From positions 124,001 through 188,000 of the forward strand of contig CAVTXL010000017.1 in the NCBI GenBank assembly GCA_963738665.1: a stretch of 64,000 nt of DNA. Direction: 5' to 3'. Made by a program: the position numbers and the translations under genes. Every line of letters begins with the position of its first letter. Position 1 is the first letter of the stretch. Origin of the DNA: JABDGM01 sp963738665 (GTDB lineage Bacteria; Planctomycetota; Planctomycetia; Pirellulales; Lacipirellulaceae). Under the pieces are notes generated by a model. That model did not search any database, had not been told where the DNA came from, and worked only from the letters and a program-made list of their open reading frames with translations. This document shows, piece by piece, positions 37,677-48,400 of this stretch.

Positions 37677-38906
37677 CTACTTGCTCGAAGCGGGGACGGC
37701 GATTGACGTCTCGCTCCGCTTCAACTGGCCAAGGTTCGCCCGAATTCGCCGCCGCATCCGATCGCGCGCGACCTTCTTCCGCTCCTTGCGACGTTCGATC
37801 GCTTTCTTGGCGAAGTTGAGATAACGGCCTTGCAACAGGCCGGAGTCGAAACAGAGTTGTTCCATGATCGGGTCGCCGCCGTCGCCCTCGAGCTCAACGA
37901 GCACCGGCCCGCAACCAGTCAGGGCCACATCCCAGCCCTGGAAGTGGCACGACGGCACGGCCGCGGCGCCCTGCATCACGACCTCTCGCATCTGCAACCA
38001 TCGCGGAAACATCAGGCCGGCAAACTCGGCGCCTGTCTTTGGATGCTTGGCGACATTGACCGTGCCTCCACTGGCCGTTCGCCGCAGGACGCGAATGACA
38101 CGGCCCGTTTCGACATCGATGCCGGCCAGCATGTTGCCGTCGCGCCAGAAGTTGTCGGCCACGCTCTCGCCGCTGGGGATTTTCCAACTCGCCCGCAGCA
38201 GCGTCGGCCCTTCGTCGTCCGCCAGGACAAACATCCGCACCGTGCTGAGCTGGTTACCGACGATCTTAGCAACCTGGGGGTGCGGCTCCAGGCGAGTCTG
38301 AAACAGGTACCCGCCCTGGGCGAATTGTTCGACCTGCTCGACGAATTCGGCCAACGGAATGCTTCGGCCGTGCTTCGCAACGAGACATTCGCTCGGCCCG
38401 TCGTATCGCTCAAGATTTGCAACGCCCAAGCTGCACATGCGGTCGGTCGGCTTGGTGAAGATTGGATAACGGGCTTCTGTGCGGAGGAACTGGGCCACGT
38501 CGTCGCGGCTCCGCAATGCTTTCGCGCCGGGAAACGACCGCTCGTCGTGCCGCATCGCCTGCGTCTCGGGAATCGGCAAGTCGTACCCGCGCAGCAGTGC
38601 CGTGAACGTGGGCTTGTCGTTGGCGATTTCCGGCCACGGCATGTCGAGCGCCGAAAGCAGTTGCGCCAAGCGATCGCCCCCAAGAAACGTCCTCTTCATC
38701 TCCGGTGAAAACCGCGCGTCGTCGTAGAGGCGGTACATGAAATACTCATGCGCCTGAAGCTTGCCCTCGCCCCACGACAAACTCGTAATCTCGCGCACCA
38801 GGTCGACCAGCCCTTTGCCCGCTTCGCTGGCCTCGCGGAGCCACTCGATGTACTTTAGCCCGGCATCTTCTTTCTTTGTATCTAGCGCGAAGCCTGTGCC
38901 CGACAT
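37677..38906 (-). CDS. Sugar-transfer-associated ATP-grasp protein
   Basis: A 409-residue protein of the ATPgrasp_ST type (PF14397-like). Recognisable segments are KPTDRMCSLGVANLERYDG (nucleotide-binding Lys), HPQVAKIVGNQLSTVRMFVL, the Gly-rich DGNMLAGIDVETGRV and the metal-binding end GWDVALTGCGPVLVELEGDGGDP. A Lys/Arg-rich tail follows. ATP-grasp enzymes join a carboxylate to an amine or thiol through an acyl phosphate. The substrate is unknown. The PLP-enzyme gene follows closely and may supply or use the substrate. Confidence 0.75.
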   Translation of the reverse strand: MSGTGFALDTKKEDAGLKYIEWLREASEAGKGLVDLVREITSLSWGEGKLQAHEYFMYRLYDDARFSPEMKRTFLGGDRLAQLLSALDMPWPEIANDKPTFTALLRGYDLPIPETQAMRHDERSFPGAKALRSRDDVAQFLRTEARYPIFTKPTDRMCSLGVANLERYDGPSECLVAKHGRSIPLAEFVEQVEQFAQGGYLFQTRLEPHPQVAKIVGNQLSTVRMFVLADDEGPTLLRASWKIPSGESVADNFWRDGNMLAGIDVETGRVIRVLRRTASGGTVNVAKHPKTGAEFAGLMFPRWLQMREVVMQGAAAVPSCHFQGWDVALTGCGPVLVELEGDGGDPIMEQLCFDSGLLQGRYLNFAKKAIERRKERKKVARDRMRRRIRANLGQLKRSETSIAVPASSK

Positions 38907-39247
38907 ATGTCAACCCTCGAATGGGACGGAATTGAGGCCCTTCGACAACTCGAAGGTCTGCATTTCCACGCTGTTGTGGTCGTGAAATGAAATATCGCTC
39001 TGCGGAGATTGATGAAGTCTACTTTTTCGGGCTGCCATCAATTTCCGAAATCGGCAGATGACGATGCACATTCACCGAGCGCAGCCTGGGGATGCGCTGG
39101 TCGTGCACATTGTGCCGGTTAGATTTCTCGAACCGACGGAGCCGACAATGCGGGCGATGAAGGCGCCGCTTACACTCCACCGGCTGATACGAGCGAATCG
39201 ATCTCCCAGGCGCTCTGCGCAACGGCAATTCCGCGGGCTGGGCTAAG
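38907..39247. other. Gene-free interval
   Basis: About 340 bases between the ATP-grasp gene and the first methyltransferase gene. A short frame reading EIDEVYFFGLPSISEIGR (about 39004-39060) looks protein-like but is too short to call. No repeat of the families listed elsewhere is present. Confidence 0.4.
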
Positions 39248-40072
39248 CTAGCGGCCGGGCACATTGAGCGCTTGCGTGTGCTTCTTTAGGTGCATAAGCA
39301 CGAAGTACGACAAGGTACCGACCACCAGCAGCACGACCCAGAAAGGTTCATAGACGACGCGGTGATCTACAATCATGTGCTCCGTGAACTGGACGCCGGC
39401 GTTGCCTAAAATCGCGACCATCAGCGCCGTGTATTCGCGGCGGAGCACGTTGCGGAGGGAGAATGGGAGCGGAGGCCGTCGCCAGCGGAGCGAGCGGGGA
39501 AACATAGCCGGAGTTTTGACTGCCCATTCACTGAATCGGTCGCCAAACTCGCGACGTAAGAACTGCTCCTCGACAAACACAATCCGCTCGTAATACACGG
39601 CAAACAGCAGGCTATAGATCACCGGCAACCACCACACGAACGGGGCCAAGCCAATCCCCAAACCGATCAAGTAGTTCCCCAGGTACAACGGATGACGGAC
39701 CAGGGAATACATGCCCGAGGTGTTCAGCTCATTGGCCAGTTGCTTCTTCGTGTTGCGCCCCGACGTGCCCGCCGGCGCATAGGCAACCGTAATACAACGA
39801 ATCGCAAAGCCGACCAGGGACACGCCCAAGCAGAACTTGGCCCACAGCGTGTAATCGAAATAGTTGGTAAACGGCCATTTATATTCGCGTAGCGCCAATA
39901 GCACCAGCGGGATCAATGCCAGCGGCAAATAACTGCGCCAGCAAAACAGCCATTCCCCCTGCGATTCCATTTCATCAGCGATTGCCATTTCCGAGTCCCA
40001 CGTATCCAACCTGCGCCGCCAGCGTCGCGGCGCGAGATGAGTTGTTGTTTGAGGATGGTTGACACGGTTCAA
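39248..40072 (-). CDS. Isoprenylcysteine/phospholipid methyltransferase-like membrane protein
   Basis: A 274-residue protein with about six membrane segments and the ICMT/PEMT signature NTSGMYSLVRHPLYLGNYLIGLG, followed by YYERIVFVEEQFLRREFGD, the usual Glu-Glu motif for S-adenosylmethionine binding. Bacterial members methylate lipids or small hydrophobic acids. The start may instead be the Met at residue 29 (MAIADEMES). Next to it on the same strand is a second member of the same family, 53 bases upstream. Confidence 0.75.
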   Translation of the reverse strand: MNRVNHPQTTTHLAPRRWRRRLDTWDSEMAIADEMESQGEWLFCWRSYLPLALIPLVLLALREYKWPFTNYFDYTLWAKFCLGVSLVGFAIRCITVAYAPAGTSGRNTKKQLANELNTSGMYSLVRHPLYLGNYLIGLGIGLAPFVWWLPVIYSLLFAVYYERIVFVEEQFLRREFGDRFSEWAVKTPAMFPRSLRWRRPPLPFSLRNVLRREYTALMVAILGNAGVQFTEHMIVDHRVVYEPFWVVLLVVGTLSYFVLMHLKKHTQALNVPGR

Positions 40073-40125
40073 CGCTATGCCGTGTCAGCCCAATTAAGCC
40101 ACAATCGAAGTTCGGGTTCGATACC

Positions 40126-40729
40126 TCAATAGATGAAAAACCATGTCGGTAGCACTGCGGCTTCGTGCAACCCGCGTAGCAGTTCCAGCACGCCGATCAG
40201 GATGAGCAGAAAGGCGATGCCAAACAAACCCTTTTTCAATAGCCGCGGCGAGATCGAGATCTCCTCGGGCTCCGCATAATTGCGAAAAGACGGTATCAAC
40301 CGCGGCACGCGCTCTCAGATACGCCGAATACTCTTCTCCAAAATTTGCCAGCAGCCGGTGTTCCTCGCGGCCGATTTGGATGCGCGTGAGAATCAACATC
40401 ACCGACGCGATCACCAGCGGCATACTCAGCGTCTGGGTACAAAACCCAAACCCCACGCCCAGTACCAGGCTGAAGAAGTACAGCGGATTTCGACAGAGCG
40501 AATATGGGCCCGTCGAGACAAGATTCTTCAACTTCTGACCAGAAATGTACGAAGTCGCCCAGGCCCGCCCGGCCGCCCCGAAACCGGCTAGGACGATGCC
40601 GATCAGGAATAACGAAGTTTCTACGATGGCATGTCCGGTGGACCAATACGATGTGCCCACCACGAACAGCCCCAGGATGCAAACGGCCATCAGTCGTGTC
40701 AGCCGCAGTCGCAGCCGTGACCCTTGCAT
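40126..40729 (-). CDS. Second ICMT/PEMT-like membrane methyltransferase, frameshifted
   Basis: Starts at an ATG with GGGAGAGAAG upstream (MQGSRLRLRLTRLMAVCIL). It has four to five membrane segments and the family motif LVSTGPYSLCRNPLYFFSLVLG, then REEHRLLANFGEEYSAYLRA. At the GC run 40307-40313 the frame shifts; the next frame continues VPRLIPSFRNYAEPEEISIS and a last membrane segment, ending at 40126. Adding GC makes one ~201-residue protein. It is a distant relative of the neighbouring methyltransferase, not a recent duplicate. Confidence 0.7.
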
Positions 40730-40923
40730 GCTTCTCTCCCATGCGGCTCGTGCGCCTGTACGTTTTGCTGGGCCAACGGAACAGTCGGGCGGGCGGTCGC
40801 GTCCCGTCGAGGCTTGGAATCGCCGCGCATCGCTCGTTTGTTGTTGCTGCCTCATCGGTAAAGTCATCGCTCGTAAATCCACGGTAAGTTTGATGCTTAG
40901 GGTGAAATCGTGTATTCCGGCCG

Positions 40924-42066
40924 CTATTTCGCGGTTGCACTGGCCGCAGAGCCAGTCGTTTCGGCCGCTTCCCCGCGGGCGTCCTGTATCATTTCGTAGA
41001 CCTGCGTTCTTCGGTCGTATTGCTCGTAGTCGCGCAGTTCGAACCCAAAACAGTAGGCCGATTTCGCCGTCCAGCTCGGCCAGGGCGACCAGGCCGACCG
41101 GGTTGATGCAAGCGGATCGCTGGGGATCGCTAGGAACCAAACCGTGCACGTGACGACCAGCAGAATCGCGGCGGCCGTTTTGCGCCCCAGCGGTCCCGTC
41201 AGGCCTGTGGCGGGTCGCGACGCACCTTTTGCCAGTTCGACCAGTCGCCGCGCCCGCAGCACGATCTCGCTAGGTGCACTGCCGAAGCCGATCGACGGCA
41301 CGCGAGGCGCCTTTTCGCAACGCTCTGCGATTCGCAGCAACGTCCGCAGGTAGGGCGCGCTGTCGGCGCCGTGATTGGCGGCGACCTCGTCGCAGCAAAA
41401 TTCCCGCGACAAAGATGCCCATCCTCCCGCACGCCATATGGCTGGATGAAACCAACAAACCACTTGCACCAGGTTTTGCAAAAAGAGCTGAAACGGATGA
41501 TGCGTCTCTAGGTGCGCCCGCTCGTGGATCAAAACATATTGCAAATCCTCACCGCTGCCTTCCAACAGGTAACGCGGCAGCACGATCATCGGCCGGTGAA
41601 ACTGCCAACAGAATGGGCTGTCCACCTCATCGCTAACCAGGACGAGCGGCTGCTCAATTTCGCAATCAGCAACGCGCAGCCAGGCTGCCACTTCCTCGTC
41701 GGCCACTCGCGTGCACCGTTGCAGCACGCGCCGCAAACTTTGCGAACGCTGTGCCCAGCGGACCAGCGACGCCAGCGAGCCGATGCTCCAAATCGCCAGC
41801 AGTGCTTCGCCGAGCACGGCTTGGACGCTGCTCACTTCGAGCAACGTACGAGGTTCCAACGTCGCCCAAGGCTGAACAAAATGCAGCCTGGGAAACAGCA
41901 CCGCGGCGCAACCAAGGATCAATACGCACAGAAAGCAGTGGTTCCATATTCGGCAACGATCGTCGGTGCCGGGAACCGCGCGCTCGAGCAAGCGGCACGT
42001 GGCCACTACGATGACCACCTGCAAGGAATATGACAGCAGCGTTTCCAACCACTGGGTGGCCGTCAT
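40924..42066 (-). CDS. BlaR1/M56-family membrane metallopeptidase
   Basis: A 380-residue protein with four membrane segments and an M56 peptidase domain on the cytoplasmic side. The zinc motif is HERAH in LIHERAHLETHHPFQLF, and SREFCCDEVAANHG supplies the third ligand. After the last membrane segment (about residues 300-320) only ~60 residues remain, so there is no penicillin-binding sensor domain. The gene overlaps blaI by 4 bases (ATGA). The protein presumably cleaves BlaI on a signal that is not beta-lactam binding. Confidence 0.85.
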   Translation of the reverse strand: MTATQWLETLLSYSLQVVIVVATCRLLERAVPGTDDRCRIWNHCFLCVLILGCAAVLFPRLHFVQPWATLEPRTLLEVSSVQAVLGEALLAIWSIGSLASLVRWAQRSQSLRRVLQRCTRVADEEVAAWLRVADCEIEQPLVLVSDEVDSPFCWQFHRPMIVLPRYLLEGSGEDLQYVLIHERAHLETHHPFQLFLQNLVQVVCWFHPAIWRAGGWASLSREFCCDEVAANHGADSAPYLRTLLRIAERCEKAPRVPSIGFGSAPSEIVLRARRLVELAKGASRPATGLTGPLGRKTAAAILLVVTCTVWFLAIPSDPLASTRSAWSPWPSWTAKSAYCFGFELRDYEQYDRRTQVYEMIQDARGEAAETTGSAASATAK

Positions 42067-42452
42067 TGGGCTTGCTCCAGTGAATCGAGCGCCTCGCGCA
42101 GCTCCGCCAGGTCTGCGCTGCCGATTTGCTGCGTCTTGATGAGGCTGAGCACTAATGACTTCACGGATCCGTCAAAGAAGCGGCCCGCCAGCTCCGTGAG
42201 CGTGTTTGTCGAGGCGCATTCCGACGATACGATCGCCCGGTAAACGTAAGCGCGGCCGCGCTTTTCTCCGCGGGTGATGAATTCTTTCTCTTCGAGGATC
42301 TTTATCGTCGTCATGACCGTTGTATACGCGAGCTCCCTGGGAATCGCGTCGACCACGTCCTGCACGGTCACCGCGCCCTGCGCCCAAACGGCGTTCATCA
42401 CCTCGGCTTCGCACGGCGTGAGGATCATGTTACGCGTCGTTCGTTCTGCCAT
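42063..42452 (-). CDS. BlaI/MecI-family transcriptional repressor
   Basis: A 129-residue winged-helix protein: LTPCEAEVMNAVWAQGAVTV, the recognition region RELAYTTVMTTIKILEEKEF, and the wing RGEKRGRAYVYRAIVSSE, then a dimer helix. The start at 42452 gives the family length; longer in-frame upstream sequence overlaps the previous gene and is rejected. BlaI dimers bind TACA/TGTA-like dyads and are cut by BlaR1. It lies 11 bases after the DUF1559 gene, so the three may be one transcript. Confidence 0.9.
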   Translation of the reverse strand: MAERTTRNMILTPCEAEVMNAVWAQGAVTVQDVVDAIPRELAYTTVMTTIKILEEKEFITRGEKRGRAYVYRAIVSSECASTNTLTELAGRFFDGSVKSLVLSLIKTQQIGSADLAELREALDSLEQAQ

Positions 42453-42463
42453 TTCTGGGCCCG

Positions 42464-43372
42464 TCAGTATGCGCGTCGTTTTGCCAGCCGTTGATACTCG
42501 CGAGTGTCGATGTCGTTCGACAGGTTCCCCGCATGGCCGTCCGCCCACACGAAGTTCGCCCCGTCCGGATGCCGGCTGGCAAACTCGCATTCGTCGCAAT
42601 CGCTGCAATTTGGCGCCGTGATCGCCGAGCCCACCAGGCGGCAGGCTGCGTCTTCCCCGCGGAAATCGACCCCCAGCCATGTGGAGGGCGCCCGCGCCGT
42701 CGTGCGCTCGCCGAGGATGAGGGTGTTGCTTTGCCCCCGCTGGAGATCGACGAAACGTACCGGCCGGCCAATCACGATCGCCCCGTCCCCCGGCGGTGGC
42801 GGATACGCGTCGTCCGCCTCAGCAGTCCCGTAAACACCCAGGTAATTCGCCGTCGGCAAGCGGATCGGCAGCTCCGAGACGCTGCTCGCGGGAGGCGACG
42901 TCCCGGCGGCCATCGCCAGGATCAACTCCGGTCGTCGGCTGTTTTCGGCAAACAACTCAAAACTCCGTTCCGAGATATCGGACGGGCAGCGCATGAGTTG
43001 CCAATCCGCGCTTCGTGCCATGTCGTTTTCACTCGCCGAAACGGGAAGATCGCATCGAATCGTCTTGCGCAGTGCGGCCTGTTCCAGGTACGGCATGAGG
43101 GCCACTGCCCAGCCATAACCGTAACTCTTGTCTCGCTCGGAGATCCAAGCCCCCGGCAAGCAGTTCGTCGCGTTGTGATGCAATTGCATCGCCATGCCGA
43201 TCTGCCGCAAATTGCTCAGGCACTGCACGTTGCGGGCTGCTTCGCGCGCGGCCATCAGGGCTGGCAGAAGCAGTGCGATCAGCCCGCCAATGATCGCCGT
43301 TACGACGATTAATTCCAGCACAGTGAACGCACGGTGGGCGTTTCTACGACTTAGTGCGATGCCAATTTCCAT
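42464..43372 (-). CDS. DUF1559 pilin-like protein
   Basis: A 302-residue planctomycete protein with a type IV pilin/pseudopilin-like N-terminus (FTVLELIVVTAIIGGLIALLLPALMAAREAAR) followed by a DUF1559 domain. The tail HPDGANFVWADGHAGNLSND is the typical H-x-G-G/A-N-F-x-x-A-D-G-H motif. These proteins are abundant in planctomycetes and may form pilus- or secretion-like fibres. Being just ahead of blaI/blaR is unusual; co-transcription is inferred from the spacing. Confidence 0.88.
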   Translation of the reverse strand: MEIGIALSRRNAHRAFTVLELIVVTAIIGGLIALLLPALMAAREAARNVQCLSNLRQIGMAMQLHHNATNCLPGAWISERDKSYGYGWAVALMPYLEQAALRKTIRCDLPVSASENDMARSADWQLMRCPSDISERSFELFAENSRRPELILAMAAGTSPPASSVSELPIRLPTANYLGVYGTAEADDAYPPPPGDGAIVIGRPVRFVDLQRGQSNTLILGERTTARAPSTWLGVDFRGEDAACRLVGSAITAPNCSDCDECEFASRHPDGANFVWADGHAGNLSNDIDTREYQRLAKRRAY

Positions 43373-43703
43373 TGCTGGCGAATTCGTGTGCGACGGGTTG
43401 AATCGTGCGGGGCCGCCGGTGTTTGCACCGATGACCGTGATTCGCGGACACTTGTTACGAAAAATTTAGGAGCTCGACAAGGCCAGTCTGTGGACGTCGG
43501 CAGAGCGCACCGGGGCGACTCGCAAGCACCACGCATTTGTGCACGGCTGCTAGCAGCCTGCCGTCCGACGTGGGTGGATATGAGCGGATGCCAATTTCAC
43601 GTGGTCACGAGACGGTCTCGCTCTCGCAAAAAGCTGCCGATCCGCGGCCGCGATGAAAGACCGCGGGTCGGACGCTGCCCATGGCCGGCTGCCTACCACA
43701 CAA

Positions 43704-43742
43704 ACTATACAATTCGTAGAACCGTCATCTACGGAACTACGC
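43704..43742. promoter_or_regulatory. Putative BlaI-type operator and promoter
   Basis: A perfect dyad CGTAGA (43715-43720) and TCTACG (43728-43733) with a 7-base spacer is followed by a half-site ACTACG (43737-43742). It is preceded by the -10-like TATACAAT (43706-43713). The site lies in the interval between the DUF1559-blaI-blaR genes (minus) and tolC (plus). CTAC/GTAG half-sites resemble known BlaI/MecI operators. The rest of 43373-43843 shows no gene. Confidence 0.4.
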
Positions 43743-43843
43743 CATCCCGGATAAACCACACTTCGCCGAACAAACGATAGAAGTCATACGACCTGCTGGC
43801 TTGATATCGCTGGTATAACCTCGGTAAATCGCGCTCCCCTAAC

Positions 43844-45430
43844 ATGCGTCAGCGACTCTTTGTAACCACGGCTTGGTGTTGCTGCACCGTGGCCGGCTGC
43901 GCGACGCTCAGTTCTCACTCGACGCACACGTATTCGTCGAATGCGGCGGCAAGCGCTCCTCTGGCCGCGGCGAGTGCGACTCTTGAGGCGCAGGCCGAGC
44001 CCCACCCGCAACGTGGCGACCGCCAAAGGCAGCAGGCCGTCCAGCCGGTCGCCTACCAGTCCGCCGACGAAACAAGCATCGTCCGTTTCCAGAACGAACC
44101 GCCCAGCCTAGCGTTGCCCACGTCGCCGCAATCGCCAGACGCACCTCCGAATCCCCGCGTACTCTCACTGCGCGCCGTGATCGACATGGCCCTATTGCAA
44201 AACCCCGACGCCGTCATTGCCCGGGCCGGCGCACCGGTGAGCGACGCGACACGAATCGTCTCGGCGACGTATCCCTGGAATCCCTCAGTGCAGGTCGAAG
44301 TCGATCCCTATGCCCGCGATGTGGACGGCAACTTTCTCGACACACGAAACGTCGTTTCGCTCACGCAGACGTTAGAGCTGGCCCATCAGGGGCGATATCG
44401 ACGCGTTGCCGCGGCGGCCACATGGAATCGGGAGCGCGCCACTATTGCCCAGGCCGAATGGACCGCCGTCGCGGCCGTGATGCGTTCCTATTTTGAAGCA
44501 TTGTACCGCCAGGGATTGCTCGAGATCGCCCACAGCGGATTGGAAATGCAGACGCAAACGCTCGGCGTCACCGAGCGCCGCTTCAACGCCGGTCTGGCCT
44601 CGCCCACCGAGCGATTGACGGCCACGATCGCGGCCCGCCAAGCGCAACATGCGGTCGAGCTCGCCGACATCGACTATCAGTCGGCGGTGAACAGTTTGCA
44701 GGCCTTGTTGAATCTTGTCCAAGACGACCGTCCCGCGCTCCATTCCAAGTTAGTCGACTTTCATTGGCTGTCGCCTCAAACGGCAATCGACCGTGCTGTC
44801 ACGTGCAGCCCGTTCGATGGATTGGCAGACCTCGTCGCGGCAAGCGCTTGGGTATCCAATCGTCCCGACGTTATCGCCGCCGGTTTCGCCGTCTCGTCGG
44901 CCCGGGCGAATCTTGAGCTGGCCAAGGCCAACGTGATCCCGAATGTGACCACCGGACCCACCTATGAACGCGACGAAAGCGGCACGCTGTTCTTCGGCGT
45001 GGCTGCCCAAATGGAACTGCCCACCTGGAATACCGGCTGCCCCCTCGTCCGGCAGCGCGCGGCCGAGTTGCAGCAACAGATGATCATCTGCAGCCAAACC
45101 CGCCTCCGCGCCGCGGCCCAAGCGCAAGCGGCCGCCGAGCGCTACTCGCGCGCACAAGAGCGGTGGGCACAACGCAGCACCGCGTCAACCGCTGGCGACA
45201 ATGAGCTGATCCGCGCCACGGACGCATTCGAGCAGGGACAAGCGACAATTCTTGAGGTGCTTTCAATTCAGGACAGCCTGCTCCAGGAACGAAAGAGCTA
45301 CCTCGACTTGCTCAACGAGGTGGCCCAGGCGGCTACGGATCTCATCGCCGCCTTGGCGATTGATCCGGAGTGGCTAATTGAATCGCCGGGCGAACGAGGG
45401 GCGTCGCCGTCGCCAGAGCTAGCTCGCTAA
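43844..45430 (+). CDS. TolC/CusC-family outer-membrane efflux protein
   Basis: A 528-residue protein with a lipoprotein-type signal (AWCCCTVAGCATL). Two outer-membrane-efflux repeats follow, rich in coiled-coil helices: VISLTQTLELAHQGRYR-like, LLEIAHSGLEMQTQTLGVTERRFNAGLASPTE and LELAKANVIPNVTTGPTYER. It would form the outer-membrane channel of the RND pump encoded convergently next to it. It is divergent from the DUF1559-blaI-blaR block. Confidence 0.85.
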   Translation: MRQRLFVTTAWCCCTVAGCATLSSHSTHTYSSNAAASAPLAAASATLEAQAEPHPQRGDRQRQQAVQPVAYQSADETSIVRFQNEPPSLALPTSPQSPDAPPNPRVLSLRAVIDMALLQNPDAVIARAGAPVSDATRIVSATYPWNPSVQVEVDPYARDVDGNFLDTRNVVSLTQTLELAHQGRYRRVAAAATWNRERATIAQAEWTAVAAVMRSYFEALYRQGLLEIAHSGLEMQTQTLGVTERRFNAGLASPTERLTATIAARQAQHAVELADIDYQSAVNSLQALLNLVQDDRPALHSKLVDFHWLSPQTAIDRAVTCSPFDGLADLVAASAWVSNRPDVIAAGFAVSSARANLELAKANVIPNVTTGPTYERDESGTLFFGVAAQMELPTWNTGCPLVRQRAAELQQQMIICSQTRLRAAAQAQAAAERYSRAQERWAQRSTASTAGDNELIRATDAFEQGQATILEVLSIQDSLLQERKSYLDLLNEVAQAATDLIAALAIDPEWLIESPGERGASPSPELAR

Positions 45431-45459
45431 GAGCCACCGCTCCAATAGGAACACAGCAA

Positions 45460-48400
45460 TCACGTTGCGACCGCGGCCACCCGCTGGCCAGTCGCAACGT
45501 CAATACGGCGCTCGGGCTCGCCTTGCAAGCCTTCCAGCAACTGATAGCCGACTGGAATAAAGAGCCTCGTAAACAACACATTCGCGACGAGTCCGCCGAT
45601 CACGGCAATCGCCAGCGGCTGCTGCATCTGGGCGCCCGGGCCAAAGCCAAACGCCAGCGGCAAGAGCGCAAAGATCGTCGTCAGGCTGGTCATTAAAATC
45701 GGCCGGAACCGCGTGCGGCCCGCGTGCACCAAGGCCTCGCGCAGCGGCTGGCCCGCCGCCCGCAGCTGGCCAATGTATTCGACCAGAATGATGCCGTTCT
45801 TGACATCCAACCCGACCAGCAGAATAGCGCCCATGAATGACGAGACGTTGAGCGGCGTTCCCGTAATCCACAACGCGAACAGCGCGCTGGTGAGCGACAA
45901 GGGCTGCGCGAGAAACACCAGAATCGGCAAAGTCAGGCTTTTGAATTGGACGCTCAGCATCAGGAACACCAGGGCCGCCGAGAAAACCAGCACATAGAAC
46001 AGGCTCGTAAACGATTCTTGCTGACTGCGATAGCTGCCCGCCAATTCCCACCGATAGCCACTGGGAAAGTTCAACCGCGACAGCTCCGATTGCAGCGCGC
46101 GATTGACCGACCCCAAATCACTCCCCTCCAATTCGGCACTGACCGTAATCACCGGCTGCTGATTCTCACGCCAGAGTTCATTGGGGCTCCGCATCACGTC
46201 GATCGTCGCCAGTTGTGCCAACGGCACGAAATCCATGCTGGCAGCCGCGCCTCGTCCGTTGCCAATCACCGTCGAATCGGCCGGGCTACTCTCCGTGCGC
46301 GCGCCGGCCAGGCTGATCGGCAACTCGGCCAGCCGCTCCGGATCGTAGCGGACCCGGTCGGGATAGCGGACGCGAATATTCGTCATGCGGTCCTCTTCCG
46401 GTACCGTGCTGGCGACCTGCCCGTAGAGCGCGGCGCTGAGCTGATTCTCAACGTCCAGTTCCGTGATTCCCAGGCGTTCCGTTTCCGCGCTATTCGGGTG
46501 AATCACGATGTCCGGGTTGCCCAAGTGGACGTTCGCGTTAACGTCGGCGGTTCCCGAAACGGACTCGACAATCTCCGCCACATCGCTGGCCAGCTTGCGC
46601 AACTGTGCGACGTCCGGACCGAACACTTTGACTTCGATCGGATGTTCCACGCCGGCCAGGTCGTTGATCTGGTCCTGGACCAGCGGCACAAACTCAGTCG
46701 CTAGCTCGGGTACTTCCGATTCCAGTTGCTCGCGCAGCGAGTCGGTGATTTCAGACATCGCCCGGCGCTGGCTCGCCGGCTTGAGGCTGACCAGGATGTC
46801 GCCGGTGAACGGCTCGGTGGCAAAAAATCCAAGCTCGGCGCCCGTACGCCGGATGTATCCTGCGATATCGGGACACTCGACGAGCCGCTGCTCGACTCGC
46901 CGAAGCACCTGATCGGTCTCCGCGAGCGACGTACCAACCGGCATCTCGTAATCGAGGACAAACGCGCCTTCGTCCATATCCGGCATGAAACCCGATTCGA
47001 CGTGGTGAAACAGCCACCAGCCCGGCAAAACGGCCAGGATGGCCAGCGACAGCGCCGCTCGCGGATACCGCAGCCCAATGTTCAATAGCCACTCATACCC
47101 GGCCGCCAGGCGATTGTAGAATGGGCCGCTGTCCGGCATCGGGCGCCGCGTGAGAAAACGCGCGGCCAGCACCGGAATGATCGTCAAGCTAACAATCATT
47201 GAAATAATCAGTGCCACCGCCAAGGCCAGGCTGAGGGATTGAAAAAACTGGCCGATCACGCCGCGCACAAACGCCAGCGGCACGAATACCAGGATCGACG
47301 TCAACGTCGAGCCGATCACGGCCCCGCTGATTTCCCGGCTGGCCCGGTCTACCGCGGCCTCGCCCGATTCCCCACGCGCCAAACGCCGGGCGATGTTTTC
47401 GATAACGACCACCGTGTCATCGATGATCAAGCCAATCGCCACCGCCAGGCCGCCCAGCGACATCAGGTTCAAAGTGTCGCCGATCTGGCGCAGGAACACG
47501 AAACTGATCACCAGGCTCAATGGAATCGCCAGCGACGCAATCAAGGTCGCCCGCCAACTTTTCAGGAAGGCCAATAGAATCAAAACGCTGAAAACAGCGC
47601 CGATCACGATCGCGTCCCGCACATTGGCAATCGAGGACTTCACCAGCGTCGCCTGATCGTAAATCGGGACGATTGCAATCCCCGGCGGCGCCGACTTTGC
47701 CGCATCCGCCAGCACGCGACCAAGCTCGCGCGAAACAGTCAGCGCATCGCCGCCCAAGCGGCGAAACACGGTTAGCGCCACCGCGTCGCGGCCGTTGGCG
47801 CGAATCGCCATCGTCCGGTCGGCGTGCGAAATCGTCACACCGCCCAAATCGCCCACGCGAATTAGCTGCCCATTCTTCTCGGCGACAACCAGGTTCTCGA
47901 GATCGACCGGATCGGCCGTCATGCTGTCGGCGAGCACCTGGTATTGCAACGTGCCGCGATCCAGGCGGCCGACCGCTTTCAGGCGGTGCTCTTGGCCGAT
48001 GCGGTCGGCAACCTCCGAGATCGAAATCCCGGCCGCAACGAGCGACTGGGGGTCCACCGCCACGACCATTTCTCGGACATCGCCGCCCTGCACCGTGACG
48101 TAGGAAACGTCCGCGATGCGGCTAATCCGCGGACGCAGGTCGTAAAATGCATAGTCATACAGGGCCGATGGATCGCGGCCGCCCATGACGACGAACGAAA
48201 TGATCGGAAAAACCGACGGCGTTTGTCGCTCGGTGATCATCGTCGTGCCGGCCGGCAGTTGCGAACCAACTTCCGCCAGGCGGGCGCGAACATCGTTCAG
48301 CGCCTGCACCATATCGGTGCCGGGAGCGAAATCGATTGATAGCTCCGCAGACCCCCGCACTGTTTTCGAGCGCACGCGATTGACGCCTAAGACGATGCTC

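Noticed and set aside
40924..42452. Beta-lactam resistance operon
   Set aside because: BlaR lacks the penicillin-binding sensor domain and no beta-lactamase or PBP gene is adjacent.
43388..43780. 130-codon plus-strand frame between DUF1559 and tolC
   Set aside because: Low protein likeness and it covers the operator/promoter region.
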